From positions 238,979 to 302,978 of the forward strand of contig OY288151.1 in the NCBI GenBank assembly GCA_958439195.1: a stretch of DNA of 64,000 bases. The letters are read 5' to 3'. Both the position numbers and the translations under genes were made by a program. Positions 34,663-43,332 of the stretch are shown here, one piece after another. The notes under the pieces are model-generated. The model was not told the DNA's origin, did not search any database, and was given only the letters and a program-made list of their open reading frames with translations. This DNA is from an uncultured Paracoccaceae bacterium. Lineage in GTDB: Bacteria > Pseudomonadota > Alphaproteobacteria > Rhodobacterales > Rhodobacteraceae. Position 1 is the stretch's first letter. Every line of letters begins with the position of its first letter.

Positions 34663-35841
34663 ATGCAGTTTCCAGAGCGGTTTTCGAGCCTGCCTGAATA
34701 CGCATTTCCGCGTTTGCGGAAATTGCTCGACCCCCACAAGCCGGGGGCCGAACCCATTGCGATGACAATCGGTGAACCGCGCCATCCGATGCCGGATTTC
34801 GTGGCCGAGGTGATGGCAGGCAGCATTCACGAACTGGCGATCTATCCGCCGAATGATGGCACGCCGGAATTGTTGGCAGCGATTTCTGGATGGGTGCAGC
34901 GGCGCTATGGCGTGGCCCTGGGCGAGGACCGGCTGATGGTTCTGAACGGCACACGCGAAGGGCTGTTCAACGCCGCTGTTGCGCTGTGCCCGGAAACCAA
35001 GGGTGGCCAGCGGCCTGTCGTGTTGATGCCCAACCCGTTCTATCAGGTCTATGCAGTTGCCGCGCTGGCGATGGGGGCAGACCCGGTTTATGTTCCCGCC
35101 ACGGCAGCAACGGGGTTTTTGCCTGATTACGCCGCCCTGCCGCGTGATGTTCTGGACCGGACCGCGATTGCTTATCTGTGTTCGCCCGCCAACCCGCAGG
35201 GGGCGATTGCATCGCGGGACTATCTGGCAAGGCTGCTCAAACTGGCAGAGGCGCATGATTTTCGGGTGTTTTCTGATGAATGCTATTCCGAAATCTGGCG
35301 CGATGCCCCGCCCCCCGGTGGGCTGGAAGTGGCGCAGAATATAGGTGCCGACCCGGAACGCATCTGTGTGTTCCATTCGCTGTCGAAACGGTCGAACCTG
35401 CCCGGCCTTCGGTCCGGCTTTGTTGCTGGTGGCCCGGTCAGTATTGCCCGGATCCGCCAGTTGCGCGCCTTTGCCGGTGCGCCCCTGCCCCTGCCCGTGC
35501 AAAGGGTGAGCGAGCGGGCCTGGGCGGATGAGGGCCATGTGCAGGCCAATCTGGCGCTGTATCAGGAAAAGTTCCGCATCGCGGACGAAGTGTTCGCCGG
35601 GGTGCAGGGGTTTCAGACGCCAGAGGGCGGTTTCTTTCTGTGGCTGCCTGTCGAAGATGGCGAAGCGGCGGCGCTCAAGTTGTGGGTTCAGGCAGGCGTC
35701 CGCGTTTTGCCGGGGGCCTATCTTTCGCGTGATGCCGGGGGCCAGAACCCCGGCAAAGGCTATATCCGGGTCGCCTTGGTGGCCCCAAAAGACGAGATGC
35801 GGCGCGGCCTTATTCGGCTTCGTGACTGCATATATGGGTGA
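34663..35841 (+). CDS. Class I/II PLP aminotransferase (DapC-like)
   Basis: 392 residues. Fold-type I features: MTIGEPRHPMPDFVAEVMAG near the N-terminus, YPPNDGTPELLAAISGWVQR, LCSPANPQGAIASRDYL, the PLP-binding Asp/Tyr in VFSDECYSEIW, and the Schiff-base Lys in HSLSKRSNLPGLRSGF. The overall pattern is close to N-succinyl-diaminopimelate aminotransferases, but the substrate is inferred. GAGG sits five bases before the start. It lies 11 bases upstream of ftsK. Confidence 0.88.
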   Translation: MQFPERFSSLPEYAFPRLRKLLDPHKPGAEPIAMTIGEPRHPMPDFVAEVMAGSIHELAIYPPNDGTPELLAAISGWVQRRYGVALGEDRLMVLNGTREGLFNAAVALCPETKGGQRPVVLMPNPFYQVYAVAALAMGADPVYVPATAATGFLPDYAALPRDVLDRTAIAYLCSPANPQGAIASRDYLARLLKLAEAHDFRVFSDECYSEIWRDAPPPGGLEVAQNIGADPERICVFHSLSKRSNLPGLRSGFVAGGPVSIARIRQLRAFAGAPLPLPVQRVSERAWADEGHVQANLALYQEKFRIADEVFAGVQGFQTPEGGFFLWLPVEDGEAAALKLWVQAGVRVLPGAYLSRDAGGQNPGKGYIRVALVAPKDEMRRGLIRLRDCIYG

Positions 35842-35852
35842 GGGACGACAGT

Positions 35853-38800
35853 ATGGCATCCTATCAGGCGCGGCAGCGTGATCCCCTTCTGGATCAGAAC
35901 GTGCAGGCAATGCTGGAACGACGCGGACGCGAGCTTTTGGGGCTGGTGCTGCTGGGCGTGGCATTCTGCTTTGTGCTGATGCTGTGGTCCTATTCGCCGG
36001 ATGATCCAGGTTGGATGGTGGCGACGGACGAACCCGCCAAGAATATTCTGGGCCGGTTTGGCGCGGCGCTGTCTTCGACGCTGATCATCATTGGGGGGCG
36101 CGGAATTTGGGCCGTGCCGCTGATCATGGGGGCATGGGGGCTGCGGTTCATGCTGCATCGCGGGTCAGAGCGGGCGCTGGGGCGGATCGTGTTTGCCGTG
36201 ATCGCCGTGGCGTTGTGTTCGGTTTACGCCGCAACGCTGGTGCCCGGTGCAGGGTGGCCGCATTCCTTTGGTCTGGGCGGTTTGTTCGGGGATACGGTTC
36301 TGGGCGCGCTGATCGGGATTGTGCCCGGCGGGGCGGGGATCAGCCTTAAGATCGCATCCCTTCTGGTTGGTCTGGGCATGATGGCGATGTTGCTGTTCGT
36401 GACCGGGTTCGACATGCGTGAATTGCGGATCGTTGGGCGATTCATGATGGTGGGGTCGGTGCTGGCCTATTCGCAGGCGATGGCGCTGGCCGGGCGGGGT
36501 GCGCAGGAAACGGCGCGGGCTGCACAGGCCATGCAGGACCGCCGCCGTGCCGCGATGATTGAGCGCCAGCAGGCAACCGATGCCCGCCGCCACGGCGCGG
36601 TTTTGGCTGAGGCGGAACCGCAATTGCGTGCCGGTGTGGTGCGTCGGCCGCTTTCGGAACCACCGGTTTCACCGGCGCAAGGTTCGGGGGATTGGGGCCG
36701 ACCTGTGCAGTTGCGCGCAGAAACGCGATACGCCGCACCATTGGCCGAGGCACCGCATTACGCGCAACCGCGTGAAAAGCTGGGTCTTCTGGCGCGGATG
36801 CCCAATCTGATGCGGCGTCTGGCCGACCCGGAACCCGAATTGGTGGAACCCCAGCACCTGAATTTTGGCGATGACATGCAGCCGGACGAAGACCGCATTC
36901 GCGCCCGAATTTCTGATGTGATCAAGTCGCGCATCCGCAACCCCGGCGGCCCGGTTTCGGCTGTGCAGGCCGCGGTGCAACGGCGTGAACCGGCCCTGCG
37001 TCGGGGGCCGCAGCCGATGATCTTCAAGGCTGAACCGCGTGCCGTTCCCCTGCCGCCGGAACCGCCGGTCTTTGCACAAACCGCCCCGGCTATGGCCCCG
37101 GTCGTGCCGCCATTGGGTGCGGCACTGCGTGGGGTGGAAATGCCGCCCCCCGCGCTGCCCGAGGATGATTTTTCACAGGCCGAGAACATGTTCCGCGGCG
37201 ATGTGGATGAGTGGCAGGATGATATCAACGACGATCTGGAGCCGGATTATGACCCGGCCCCCGTGGCGCGCGCACCGGTTGTGGCGGACCGCCGCCCCGT
37301 CGTGCAGCACGGCGTGAAGAAGCCTGCCGCCCCGTCGCGGCAAGCGATGGCCGAATCCCAGCCGCGCCTGCGGTTTGAAGAAACCCAGCAAATCTATGAG
37401 CTTCCGCCGCTGTCGTTGTTGACGGCCCCGGTAAAGCTGGAACGCACGACGCTGTCGGATGAGGCGCTGGAAGAAAACGCCCGGATGCTGGAAAGCGTCC
37501 TGGATGATTACGGCGTGAAGGGAGAGATCGTTTCGGTTCGGCCCGGCCCCGTGGTCACGATGTATGAACTGGAACCGGCGCCGGGGTTGAAGGCATCCCG
37601 CGTGATCGGCTTGGCCGATGACATTGCGCGCAGCATGTCGGCGCTTTCGGCGCGGGTGTCCACCGTGCCGGGGCGGACGGTGATCGGGATTGAACTGCCC
37701 AATGCCGTGCGCGAAAAGGTTGTGCTGCGGGAAATCCTTTCAGCGCGGGACTTTGGCGACAGCAACATGCGGCTGCCGCTGGCATTGGGCAAGGATATCG
37801 GAGGCGAGCCTGTGGTGGCGAACCTGGCCAAGATGCCTCACCTTCTGATTGCCGGGACCACCGGTTCGGGCAAGTCGGTCGCCATCAACACGATGATCCT
37901 GTCGCTGCTTTACAAGCTGACGCCGGAGGAATGCCGGTTGATCATGATCGACCCGAAGATGTTGGAACTGTCGGTTTATGACGGCATTCCGCATCTGCTT
38001 TCGCCCGTTGTGACCGACCCGAAGAAGGCCGTCGTCGCCCTGAAATGGGTGGTGGGCGAGATGGAGGAACGCTATCGCAAGATGTCCAAGATGGGCGTTC
38101 GCAACATCGAAGGGTTCAATGGCCGGGTGCGTGAGGCGTTGGCCAAGGGCGAGATGTTCAAGCGCACGATCCAGACCGGGTTTGACGAGGACACCGGCGA
38201 GCCGGTGTTTGAAACGGAAGAATTCGCCCCGGTTACCTTGCCCTATATCGTTGTGATCGTTGACGAAATGGCCGACCTGATGATGGTTGCCGGCAAAGAG
38301 ATCGAGGCCTGTATCCAGCGTCTGGCACAGATGGCGCGGGCGTCCGGTATTCACCTGATCATGGCGACGCAGCGGCCTTCGGTCGATGTGATCACCGGCA
38401 CGATCAAGGCGAACTTCCCCACCCGGATTTCTTTCCAGGTCACCAGCAAGATCGACAGCCGCACCATTTTGGGTGAGCAGGGGGCAGAACAGCTGCTGGG
38501 CATGGGGGACATGCTGTATATGGCAGGCGGTGCGCGGATCACCCGTATCCACGGGCCGTTTGTCAGCGATGAGGAGGTTGAGGAGATCGTCAACCACCTC
38601 AAGAGCTTTGGTCCGCCAGCCTATATGTCTGGTGTGGTTGAGGGGCCGGAGGATGACAAGGCGGATGACATCGACCTTGTTCTGGGCCTTGGTGGTGGTT
38701 CAGAAGGCGACGATTCCCTTTATGATCAGGCGGTTGCGATCGTGGCTAAGGATCGGAAATGTTCGACCAGCTATATCCAGCGCAAGCTGGGGATCGGTTA

Positions 38801-38900
38801 TAACAAGGCGGCCCGGCTGGTTGAGCAGATGGAAGAACAGGGCATCGTGACGCGGGCCAACCACGTGGGCAAGCGCGAGATTCTGGTTCCAGAAACCTGA
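35853..38900 (+). CDS. ftsK: DNA translocase FtsK
   Basis: 1015 residues. N-terminus with four to five membrane helices (residues 25-200, e.g. LLGLVLLGVAFCFVLMLWSY), a long Pro/Ala/Arg-rich linker (about 205-500), then the RecA-like motor with Walker A LIAGTTGSGKSVAINTMILS and Walker B LPYIVVIVDEMADLMMVAGK, and a C-terminal gamma winged helix (CSTSYIQRKLGIGYNKAARL) that reads polar DNA signals. It coordinates chromosome dimer resolution with division. ATG 35853 follows AGGGA; the GTG at 35838 overlaps the preceding gene. Confidence 0.97.
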   Translation: MASYQARQRDPLLDQNVQAMLERRGRELLGLVLLGVAFCFVLMLWSYSPDDPGWMVATDEPAKNILGRFGAALSSTLIIIGGRGIWAVPLIMGAWGLRFMLHRGSERALGRIVFAVIAVALCSVYAATLVPGAGWPHSFGLGGLFGDTVLGALIGIVPGGAGISLKIASLLVGLGMMAMLLFVTGFDMRELRIVGRFMMVGSVLAYSQAMALAGRGAQETARAAQAMQDRRRAAMIERQQATDARRHGAVLAEAEPQLRAGVVRRPLSEPPVSPAQGSGDWGRPVQLRAETRYAAPLAEAPHYAQPREKLGLLARMPNLMRRLADPEPELVEPQHLNFGDDMQPDEDRIRARISDVIKSRIRNPGGPVSAVQAAVQRREPALRRGPQPMIFKAEPRAVPLPPEPPVFAQTAPAMAPVVPPLGAALRGVEMPPPALPEDDFSQAENMFRGDVDEWQDDINDDLEPDYDPAPVARAPVVADRRPVVQHGVKKPAAPSRQAMAESQPRLRFEETQQIYELPPLSLLTAPVKLERTTLSDEALEENARMLESVLDDYGVKGEIVSVRPGPVVTMYELEPAPGLKASRVIGLADDIARSMSALSARVSTVPGRTVIGIELPNAVREKVVLREILSARDFGDSNMRLPLALGKDIGGEPVVANLAKMPHLLIAGTTGSGKSVAINTMILSLLYKLTPEECRLIMIDPKMLELSVYDGIPHLLSPVVTDPKKAVVALKWVVGEMEERYRKMSKMGVRNIEGFNGRVREALAKGEMFKRTIQTGFDEDTGEPVFETEEFAPVTLPYIVVIVDEMADLMMVAGKEIEACIQRLAQMARASGIHLIMATQRPSVDVITGTIKANFPTRISFQVTSKIDSRTILGEQGAEQLLGMGDMLYMAGGARITRIHGPFVSDEEVEEIVNHLKSFGPPAYMSGVVEGPEDDKADDIDLVLGLGGGSEGDDSLYDQAVAIVAKDRKCSTSYIQRKLGIGYNKAARLVEQMEEQGIVTRANHVGKREILVPET

Positions 38901-38925
38901 AATCCGTTACGATCTGGTTAAGGAA

Positions 38926-38957
38926 GGGCCGTCCCGATGGGGCGGCCTTGTTCTTTT
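38926..38957 (+). terminator. Rho-independent terminator of ftsK
   Basis: A GC-rich hairpin at 38926-38947 (GGGCCGTCCC, loop GAT, then GGGGCGGCC) followed by TTGTTCTTTT (38948-38957). This excludes the in-frame ATG at 38937 as the start of the next gene. Confidence 0.8.
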
Positions 38958-39002
38958 CACGCCTTGTTGCTAGGTGCGGCGCTTGCGGAAAAGGGCTGTG
39001 CG

Positions 39003-40043
39003 ATGAAGGTCTTGCGGGCGATCAACGGGTTGGACGGGTTGGCAGAAGCGGGGTTGGTGCCGCGCGCGGATGTTGCGCGGTTGGCCCCGGTGGAGACGGC
39101 CTTTCGCATCCGTGTGACCGGAGCGATGCAACAGGCGATGGCGGCACCGGATGACCCGGTGGCGCGGCAGTTCGTGCCGGATGTCGCGGAACTGACCATC
39201 CGGGATGAGGAACTGGCCGATCCGATTGGCGACGACGCCTATGCGCCGGTGAAAGGGTTAACACATCGTTACCCGGATCGGGTGATCCTGCATGTGACCA
39301 AGACCTGTGAAGTGTATTGCCGGTTCTGTTTTCGCCGGGAAGCGGTGGGAGAGGAAGGCGCGCTGTCGGATGAGGCCATTCTGGCCGCGCTGGATTACAT
39401 CGCGGTTAATCCGGCGATCCGTGAGGTGATCCTGACCGGGGGCGACCCTTTGGTGCTTTCTGCGCGCCGGATCAAGGGGTTGATGGACAGGCTTTGCGCC
39501 ATTCCGCATGTCGATATGGTGCGGATACACACGCGAATACCGGTCGTGGCGCCGGAAAAGGTTTCGGCAGAGCTGGTTTCGGCGCTGCGGGGGCGGGTGG
39601 TGGTCTGGGTTGTGGTGCATACCAACCACGCGCAGGAGATGACCGAAGCGGCCGAGGCGGCCTTGGCGCGATTGGTGGATGCAGGAATTCCGCTGCTATC
39701 TCAATCAGTTCTGCTGCGCGGGGTGAATGACAGCGTGCCGGCGCTGGAGGCATTGTTCCGCAGATTGATGGGGTGTCGGGTGAAGCCCTATTACCTGCAT
39801 CATTGCGATCTGGCGAAGGGGACATCGCATTTTCGCACCACGATTGCCGAAGGGCAGGCCTTGATGGCGGGGCTGCGGGGGCGGGTCAGCGGGACGCTGT
39901 TGCCAAGTTATGTAATTGATATACCAGGAGGTTTTGGCAAGGTGCCGCTGGTGCGGGACCATGCGGAGCCCTTGGGGGATGGGGCCTGGCGTATCACCGA
40001 CTGGCGCGGTGGCGTGCATCTTTACCAAGATCCAGAGCGGTGA
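39003..40043 (+). CDS. Radical SAM lysine 2,3-aminomutase family protein (KamA/EpmB-like)
   Basis: 346 residues. The radical-SAM cluster motif is VTKTCEVYCRFCFRR (CxxxCxxC), followed by EVILTGGDPLVLSARRIKGL (GGDPL SAM-binding) and YYLHHCDLAKGTSHFRTTIA with PLP/substrate residues. At about 350 residues it is nearer in size to EpmB, which makes beta-lysine for elongation factor P, than to clostridial KamA; efp is not in this window. ATG 39003 with AAAGGG upstream is chosen because the upstream ATG lies inside the ftsK terminator. Confidence 0.9.
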   Translation: MKVLRAINGLDGLAEAGLVPRADVARLAPVETAFRIRVTGAMQQAMAAPDDPVARQFVPDVAELTIRDEELADPIGDDAYAPVKGLTHRYPDRVILHVTKTCEVYCRFCFRREAVGEEGALSDEAILAALDYIAVNPAIREVILTGGDPLVLSARRIKGLMDRLCAIPHVDMVRIHTRIPVVAPEKVSAELVSALRGRVVVWVVVHTNHAQEMTEAAEAALARLVDAGIPLLSQSVLLRGVNDSVPALEALFRRLMGCRVKPYYLHHCDLAKGTSHFRTTIAEGQALMAGLRGRVSGTLLPSYVIDIPGGFGKVPLVRDHAEPLGDGAWRITDWRGGVHLYQDPER

Positions 40044-40048
40044 TCTGG

Positions 40049-40140
40049 CCGTGCAACAGCCGGTGCAGACGTGCAGTGCAGCAAAGCGTATGCACGCAGC
40101 GCGCGGTGCTGGGGCAAATCGGTAAGTTTAACGAGGCGAT
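40049..40140 (+). repeat. Dispersed repeat with GTGCAGACG core, copy B
   Basis: Partner of 25901-25989 in inverted orientation. Shared blocks in order: CCGTGCA, GTGCAGACG, GTGCAGCAAA, GTATGCACGC, then GTAAGTTTAACGAGGCGA versus a TAAGGTTTACGCG-like segment in copy A. It begins six bases after the aminomutase stop. Confidence 0.7.
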
Positions 40141-40178
40141 GGGAAAGGGCGTGCTGTTGCGCGGGGTGGAGGGGTGGA

Positions 40179-40199
40179 CCGGGGGTTTTGCACCCCCGG
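40179..40199. terminator. Hairpin terminator between the aminomutase gene and dadA
   Basis: Perfect 8-bp stem CCGGGGGT / ACCCCCGG with loop TTTGC, followed by ACCCCCGCAGGG and the 22-base dispersed motif. Symmetric, so it may serve both convergent genes. Confidence 0.65.
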
Positions 40200-40208
40200 A
40201 CCCCCGCA

Positions 40209-40230
40209 GGGTATTTTCGCCAAGATGAAG
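40209..40230 (+). repeat. Dispersed 22-base motif, copy 2
   Basis: GGGTATTT, two variable bases (TC), then GCCAAGATGAAG, directly after the hairpin at 40179-40199. Confidence 0.75.
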
Positions 40231-40372
40231 CAGTCAGTGGGTGCGGAGTGGCTGCTGCGGGGGCAGTGCCTGCATGGGTTGATCAGGCCCTACGAACGCT
40301 GCCCCATGCTGCTGCGCAGGGTTGGCCTAGGGGTTCTTGCAATGGGCGTCGGAGCGCCCGCTGCGTCCAGGG

Positions 40373-41674
40373 TCAGGCGGGTTGCGCCGCGCCAAAACCC
40401 TGTGCCTTGGCGGCGCGGGGCTTGAGGTAGCGGGCATAGCCCAGATCGGCGCTTTCGATGTCGGTTGCGCGACCGCTGACGATGTCGGCCAACACGCGGC
40501 CCGACCCGGCGGCCATCGTCCAGCCAAGGGTGCCGTGTCCGGTGTTCAGGAACAGATTCGGGATGGTGGAGCGGCCGACGATGGGGGTGCCATCGGGCGT
40601 CATCGGGCGCAGGCCAGCCCAGAAGGTGGCGCGGGTTTGGTCGCCTGCGCCGCCGAACAGGTCTTCGACCGAATGTTCAAGGGTGGCGCGGCGTTTCGGG
40701 TTCAGCGACAGGTCAAAGCCCGCGATTTCGGCCATGCCGCCCACGCGGATACGGTCGCCCAGACGGGTGATGGCGATCTTGTGGGTTTCGTCCATGACGG
40801 TGGAGACGGGGGCGCGGACTGCATCCACGATCGGGACGGTGATCGAATAGCCCTTGACCGGGTAGACCGGCAGCTTGATCCCGAAGCGCGATACGAGGAA
40901 GGGCGAGTAGCTGCCCAAGGCCACGACGAAGGCATCGGCGGTGATGCGCCCTTCGGACGTGTGGACAGCGGCGATGCGGCCGCCTTCCTGTTCCAGCCCG
41001 TCGATGCCCACGCCATAGCGGAAGGTCACGCCCAGGTCGGCGGCCATGTCGGAGAGGGAGTTGGTGAATTTGAAGCAATCGCCGGTTTCATCGCCCGGCA
41101 GGCGCAAACCCCCGGCGATCTTGTCGCGGGCGTTGGCAAGGCCGGGTTCGGCGGCAATGCAGGCGTCACGGTCCAGCACTTCGAACGGGACGCCGTCGGC
41201 GCGGAGAACTTCGATATCCTTGGCGGCTGCGTCTACCTGTTTGGCGCTGCGGAACAGTTGCAGGGTGCCTTGGGTGCGTTCGTCATAGGTGATGCCGGTT
41301 TCCGCGCGCAGGTCCATCAGGCAATCGCGCGAATATTCGGCAAGGCGCACCATGCGGCGTTTGTTTTCCTGATAGGCGGCGGTGGTGCAATTGGCGAGCA
41401 TCCGCGCCATCCAGCCCAGTTTGTGCAGGTCGGGGCGGGGTTGGACGATCAGCGGGGCGTGTTTCATGAACATCCACTTGATCGCCTTGGCCGGGATGCC
41501 CGGTGCGGCCCAGGGGGAGGAGTAGCCGGGGCTGATTTCGCCCGCGTTGGCGAAAGAGGTTTCCAGTGACGGGCCGGGCTGGCGGTCAATCACAGTGACC
41601 TGATGGCCCGCCTTGGCAAGATACCAGGCCGAGGTAACACCGATCACGCCTGCACCGAGAACCATGATTTTCAT
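40373..41674 (-). CDS. dadA: D-amino acid dehydrogenase small subunit
   Basis: 433 residues, typical for DadA. The FAD motif MKIMVLGAGVIGVTSAWYLA then KAGHQVTVIDRQ opens the protein, ETSFANAGEISPGYSSPWAA is the DadA-specific block, and NLFLNTGHGTLGWTMAAGSG closes the FAD domain. It oxidises D-amino acids (mainly D-Ala) to 2-oxo acids at the inner membrane, feeding the quinone pool. ATG 41674 fits the family start; the open frame to 41716 adds 14 atypical residues. No alanine racemase gene is adjacent. Confidence 0.94.
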   Translation of the reverse strand: MKIMVLGAGVIGVTSAWYLAKAGHQVTVIDRQPGPSLETSFANAGEISPGYSSPWAAPGIPAKAIKWMFMKHAPLIVQPRPDLHKLGWMARMLANCTTAAYQENKRRMVRLAEYSRDCLMDLRAETGITYDERTQGTLQLFRSAKQVDAAAKDIEVLRADGVPFEVLDRDACIAAEPGLANARDKIAGGLRLPGDETGDCFKFTNSLSDMAADLGVTFRYGVGIDGLEQEGGRIAAVHTSEGRITADAFVVALGSYSPFLVSRFGIKLPVYPVKGYSITVPIVDAVRAPVSTVMDETHKIAITRLGDRIRVGGMAEIAGFDLSLNPKRRATLEHSVEDLFGGAGDQTRATFWAGLRPMTPDGTPIVGRSTIPNLFLNTGHGTLGWTMAAGSGRVLADIVSGRATDIESADLGYARYLKPRAAKAQGFGAAQPA

Positions 41675-42015
41675 ATCTCTGCCCGCTTTGCCAAGGGATT
41701 GAATGGGATTGGCCAAGAATGCCGGAGAATGCGGTGAAGGTGTTTGTGAAGAAGGGATGTGAAATGGATTGGAATGGGAGAAAACATCGCATCATACGGA
41801 TTATTCCAAAAAATATTGCGCCTAATTAGAATATTGCCGAAGGAAAGATTGAGTGATCCTCCTATTGCATGGATTTCTGCGTTTGCAATTTGCACAGGGA
41901 ATCGGCAGTTTTCGGGCCTTTTGCCGGATTGCGGGCGTCACGGGATTTCACAGCATCGGCACAAGGTCGCAACATCATGGTCGTTGGGGATGCAAGCCGC
42001 GATGCGAGGGCGTAT
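41675..42015. promoter_or_regulatory. AT-rich divergent control region between dadA and lolA
   Basis: 341 bases without a supported gene. The part from 41760 to 41850 is much richer in A/T than the surroundings and contains the direct repeat AATATTGC (41812-41819 and 41830-41837, 18 bases apart) plus several AATT/ATTCC runs. As dadA is often under Lrp/AsnC-type control, this is the likely regulator-binding and promoter region; that is inference. Confidence 0.45.
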
Positions 42016-42627
42016 ATGAGAGGCATGAACAGACGCACCGCCCTTTTGGCCCCGCTTGCCCTTGTCGCCCTTGGCCTTCCTGCGCAGGCCGAGATTGTGC
42101 CTTTGTCCGAATTAAGCGCCTATCTGAACCGTCTGAGCACGGCAGAGGCGGATTTCACGCAGGTGAATTCGGACGGATCACGCACGAGCGGGAAGTTGTT
42201 CATCAAGCGGCCCGGTCGGGTGCGGTTTGAATATGCGCCGCCGGATCGTAGCCTGGTGATGGCCGGGGGTGGGCAGGTGGCGATATTCGATGCCAAGTCG
42301 AACCAGCCACCGGAACAATACCCGCTGCGGCGAACACCGCTGAACCTGATCCTTGAACGCAACGTCAATCTGGGCGCGGCCAAGATGGTTGTGGGCCATT
42401 ACGAGGCCGACAACACCACGCGGGTGGTGGCGCAAGACCCGGAGCATCCGGAATACGGCACGATCGAGTTGGTGTTTCTGAACGATCCGATCACGCTGGC
42501 GCAGTGGATCATCACCGATGATCTGGGCAACCGGACGACCGTTGTGCTGGACCGGATGGTTCTGGGCGGTGACATCCCGGCATCGCTGTTCAACATCAGC
42601 CTTGAGACAGACAAGCGGAATGGCTAG
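42016..42627 (+). CDS. lolA: Outer-membrane lipoprotein carrier protein LolA
   Basis: 203 residues with a signal peptide (MRGMNRRTALLAPLALVALG then LPAQA). The mature part contains LSAYLNRLSTAEADFTQVNS then DGSRTSGKLFIKRPGRVRFE, the beginning of the LolA half-barrel, and LEVS-type strands such as TIELVFLNDPITLAQWIITD. It ferries lipoproteins across the periplasm from LolCDE to the outer membrane. ATG 42016 has GAGGG five bases upstream; ATG 42025 is also possible. FtsK and LolA are neighbours in many bacteria; here three to four genes apart. Confidence 0.93.
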   Translation: MRGMNRRTALLAPLALVALGLPAQAEIVPLSELSAYLNRLSTAEADFTQVNSDGSRTSGKLFIKRPGRVRFEYAPPDRSLVMAGGGQVAIFDAKSNQPPEQYPLRRTPLNLILERNVNLGAAKMVVGHYEADNTTRVVAQDPEHPEYGTIELVFLNDPITLAQWIITDDLGNRTTVVLDRMVLGGDIPASLFNISLETDKRNG

Positions 42628-42671
42628 GCCCGCGCCAGCGGGGGGCTGGCGCAGGATGATCGGCGCCGGCC

Positions 42672-43256
42672 TTATCCGCGACCGCAGCTTGCAAGTTGGG
42701 CGCGATACATTTCGGCGCGTTCTGCCACACGGGCCGAGACATCCATCAACCACGGCTTTTCCAGATAGCTTTGGTTAGCAAATCCGGTGCGGCCTTCGTG
42801 ATAGGCGAGGTATTGCGATTGTGCATCCCATTTCGAGATGCCGAGCCGCTGGGTAGAGGCGTCCATATACCAGCCCATGAAATCGGCGGCATCGTCGATG
42901 CGGTCACGGCGCGCGCCACGGCGGCGCTGGTCTTTTTCATACTCCTCCCAGGTGCCATCGAGGGCCTGCGAATAGCCATAGGCCGAGGATTGGCGGCCCA
43001 TCGGGATGACGCCCAGTGCATAGCGATGCGGGGTGCGGGCGTTGCCGATGAATTTGGATTCCTGATGGAAGGTGGCCATCTGGACATGCACGGGGATGCC
43101 CCAGCGGCGTTCCGTATCCTTCATGGCACGGAAATACTGCGGACGCTCGGCCACGATGGCACAGGCGTTGTCAAGTTCGCGTGGCGCCGAATAGTTGCCA
43201 CCCCCGCAGGAGGCCAGCAACATCAAAAGGATCGACGCGCGGAGAAGTCTGCTCAT
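42672..43256 (-). CDS. Lytic transglycosylase-like lipoprotein (SLT domain)
   Basis: 194 residues. The signal peptide ends in a lipobox (LLMLLASCGGG), so the mature protein should be anchored by a lipidated Cys. The lysozyme-like domain has the catalytic Glu in MATFHQESKFIGNART, followed by YGYSQALDGTWEEYEKDQRR and YHEGRTGF. Short SLT lipoproteins of this kind cleave peptidoglycan glycan strands. ATG 43256 with GAGGGG upstream is preferred over the longer reading to 43298. It converges on lolA. Confidence 0.85.
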   Translation of the reverse strand: MSRLLRASILLMLLASCGGGNYSAPRELDNACAIVAERPQYFRAMKDTERRWGIPVHVQMATFHQESKFIGNARTPHRYALGVIPMGRQSSAYGYSQALDGTWEEYEKDQRRRGARRDRIDDAADFMGWYMDASTQRLGISKWDAQSQYLAYHEGRTGFANQSYLEKPWLMDVSARVAERAEMYRAQLASCGRG

Positions 43257-43332
43257 TTGCCCCTCGCACTTTCTTATTTTGAAAGGAGAATACGGCAAAA
43301 GGACGCCGGGGGGAATGCACGATTGTGGGCCG

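Larger units (their letters stand above)
40044..40372. other. Gene-free intergenic region with dispersed repeats and terminator
   Basis: 329 bases between the aminomutase gene and the convergent dadA. They hold copy B of the GTGCAGACG repeat, a strong hairpin and copy 2 of the 22-base motif, described separately. The remaining 140 bases show no gene or clear signal. Confidence 0.6.

Noticed and set aside
38937..39002. Earlier ATG start for the lysine aminomutase homologue
   Set aside because: The ATG lies inside the hairpin of a convincing rho-independent terminator and the extra 22 residues are not part of the family.
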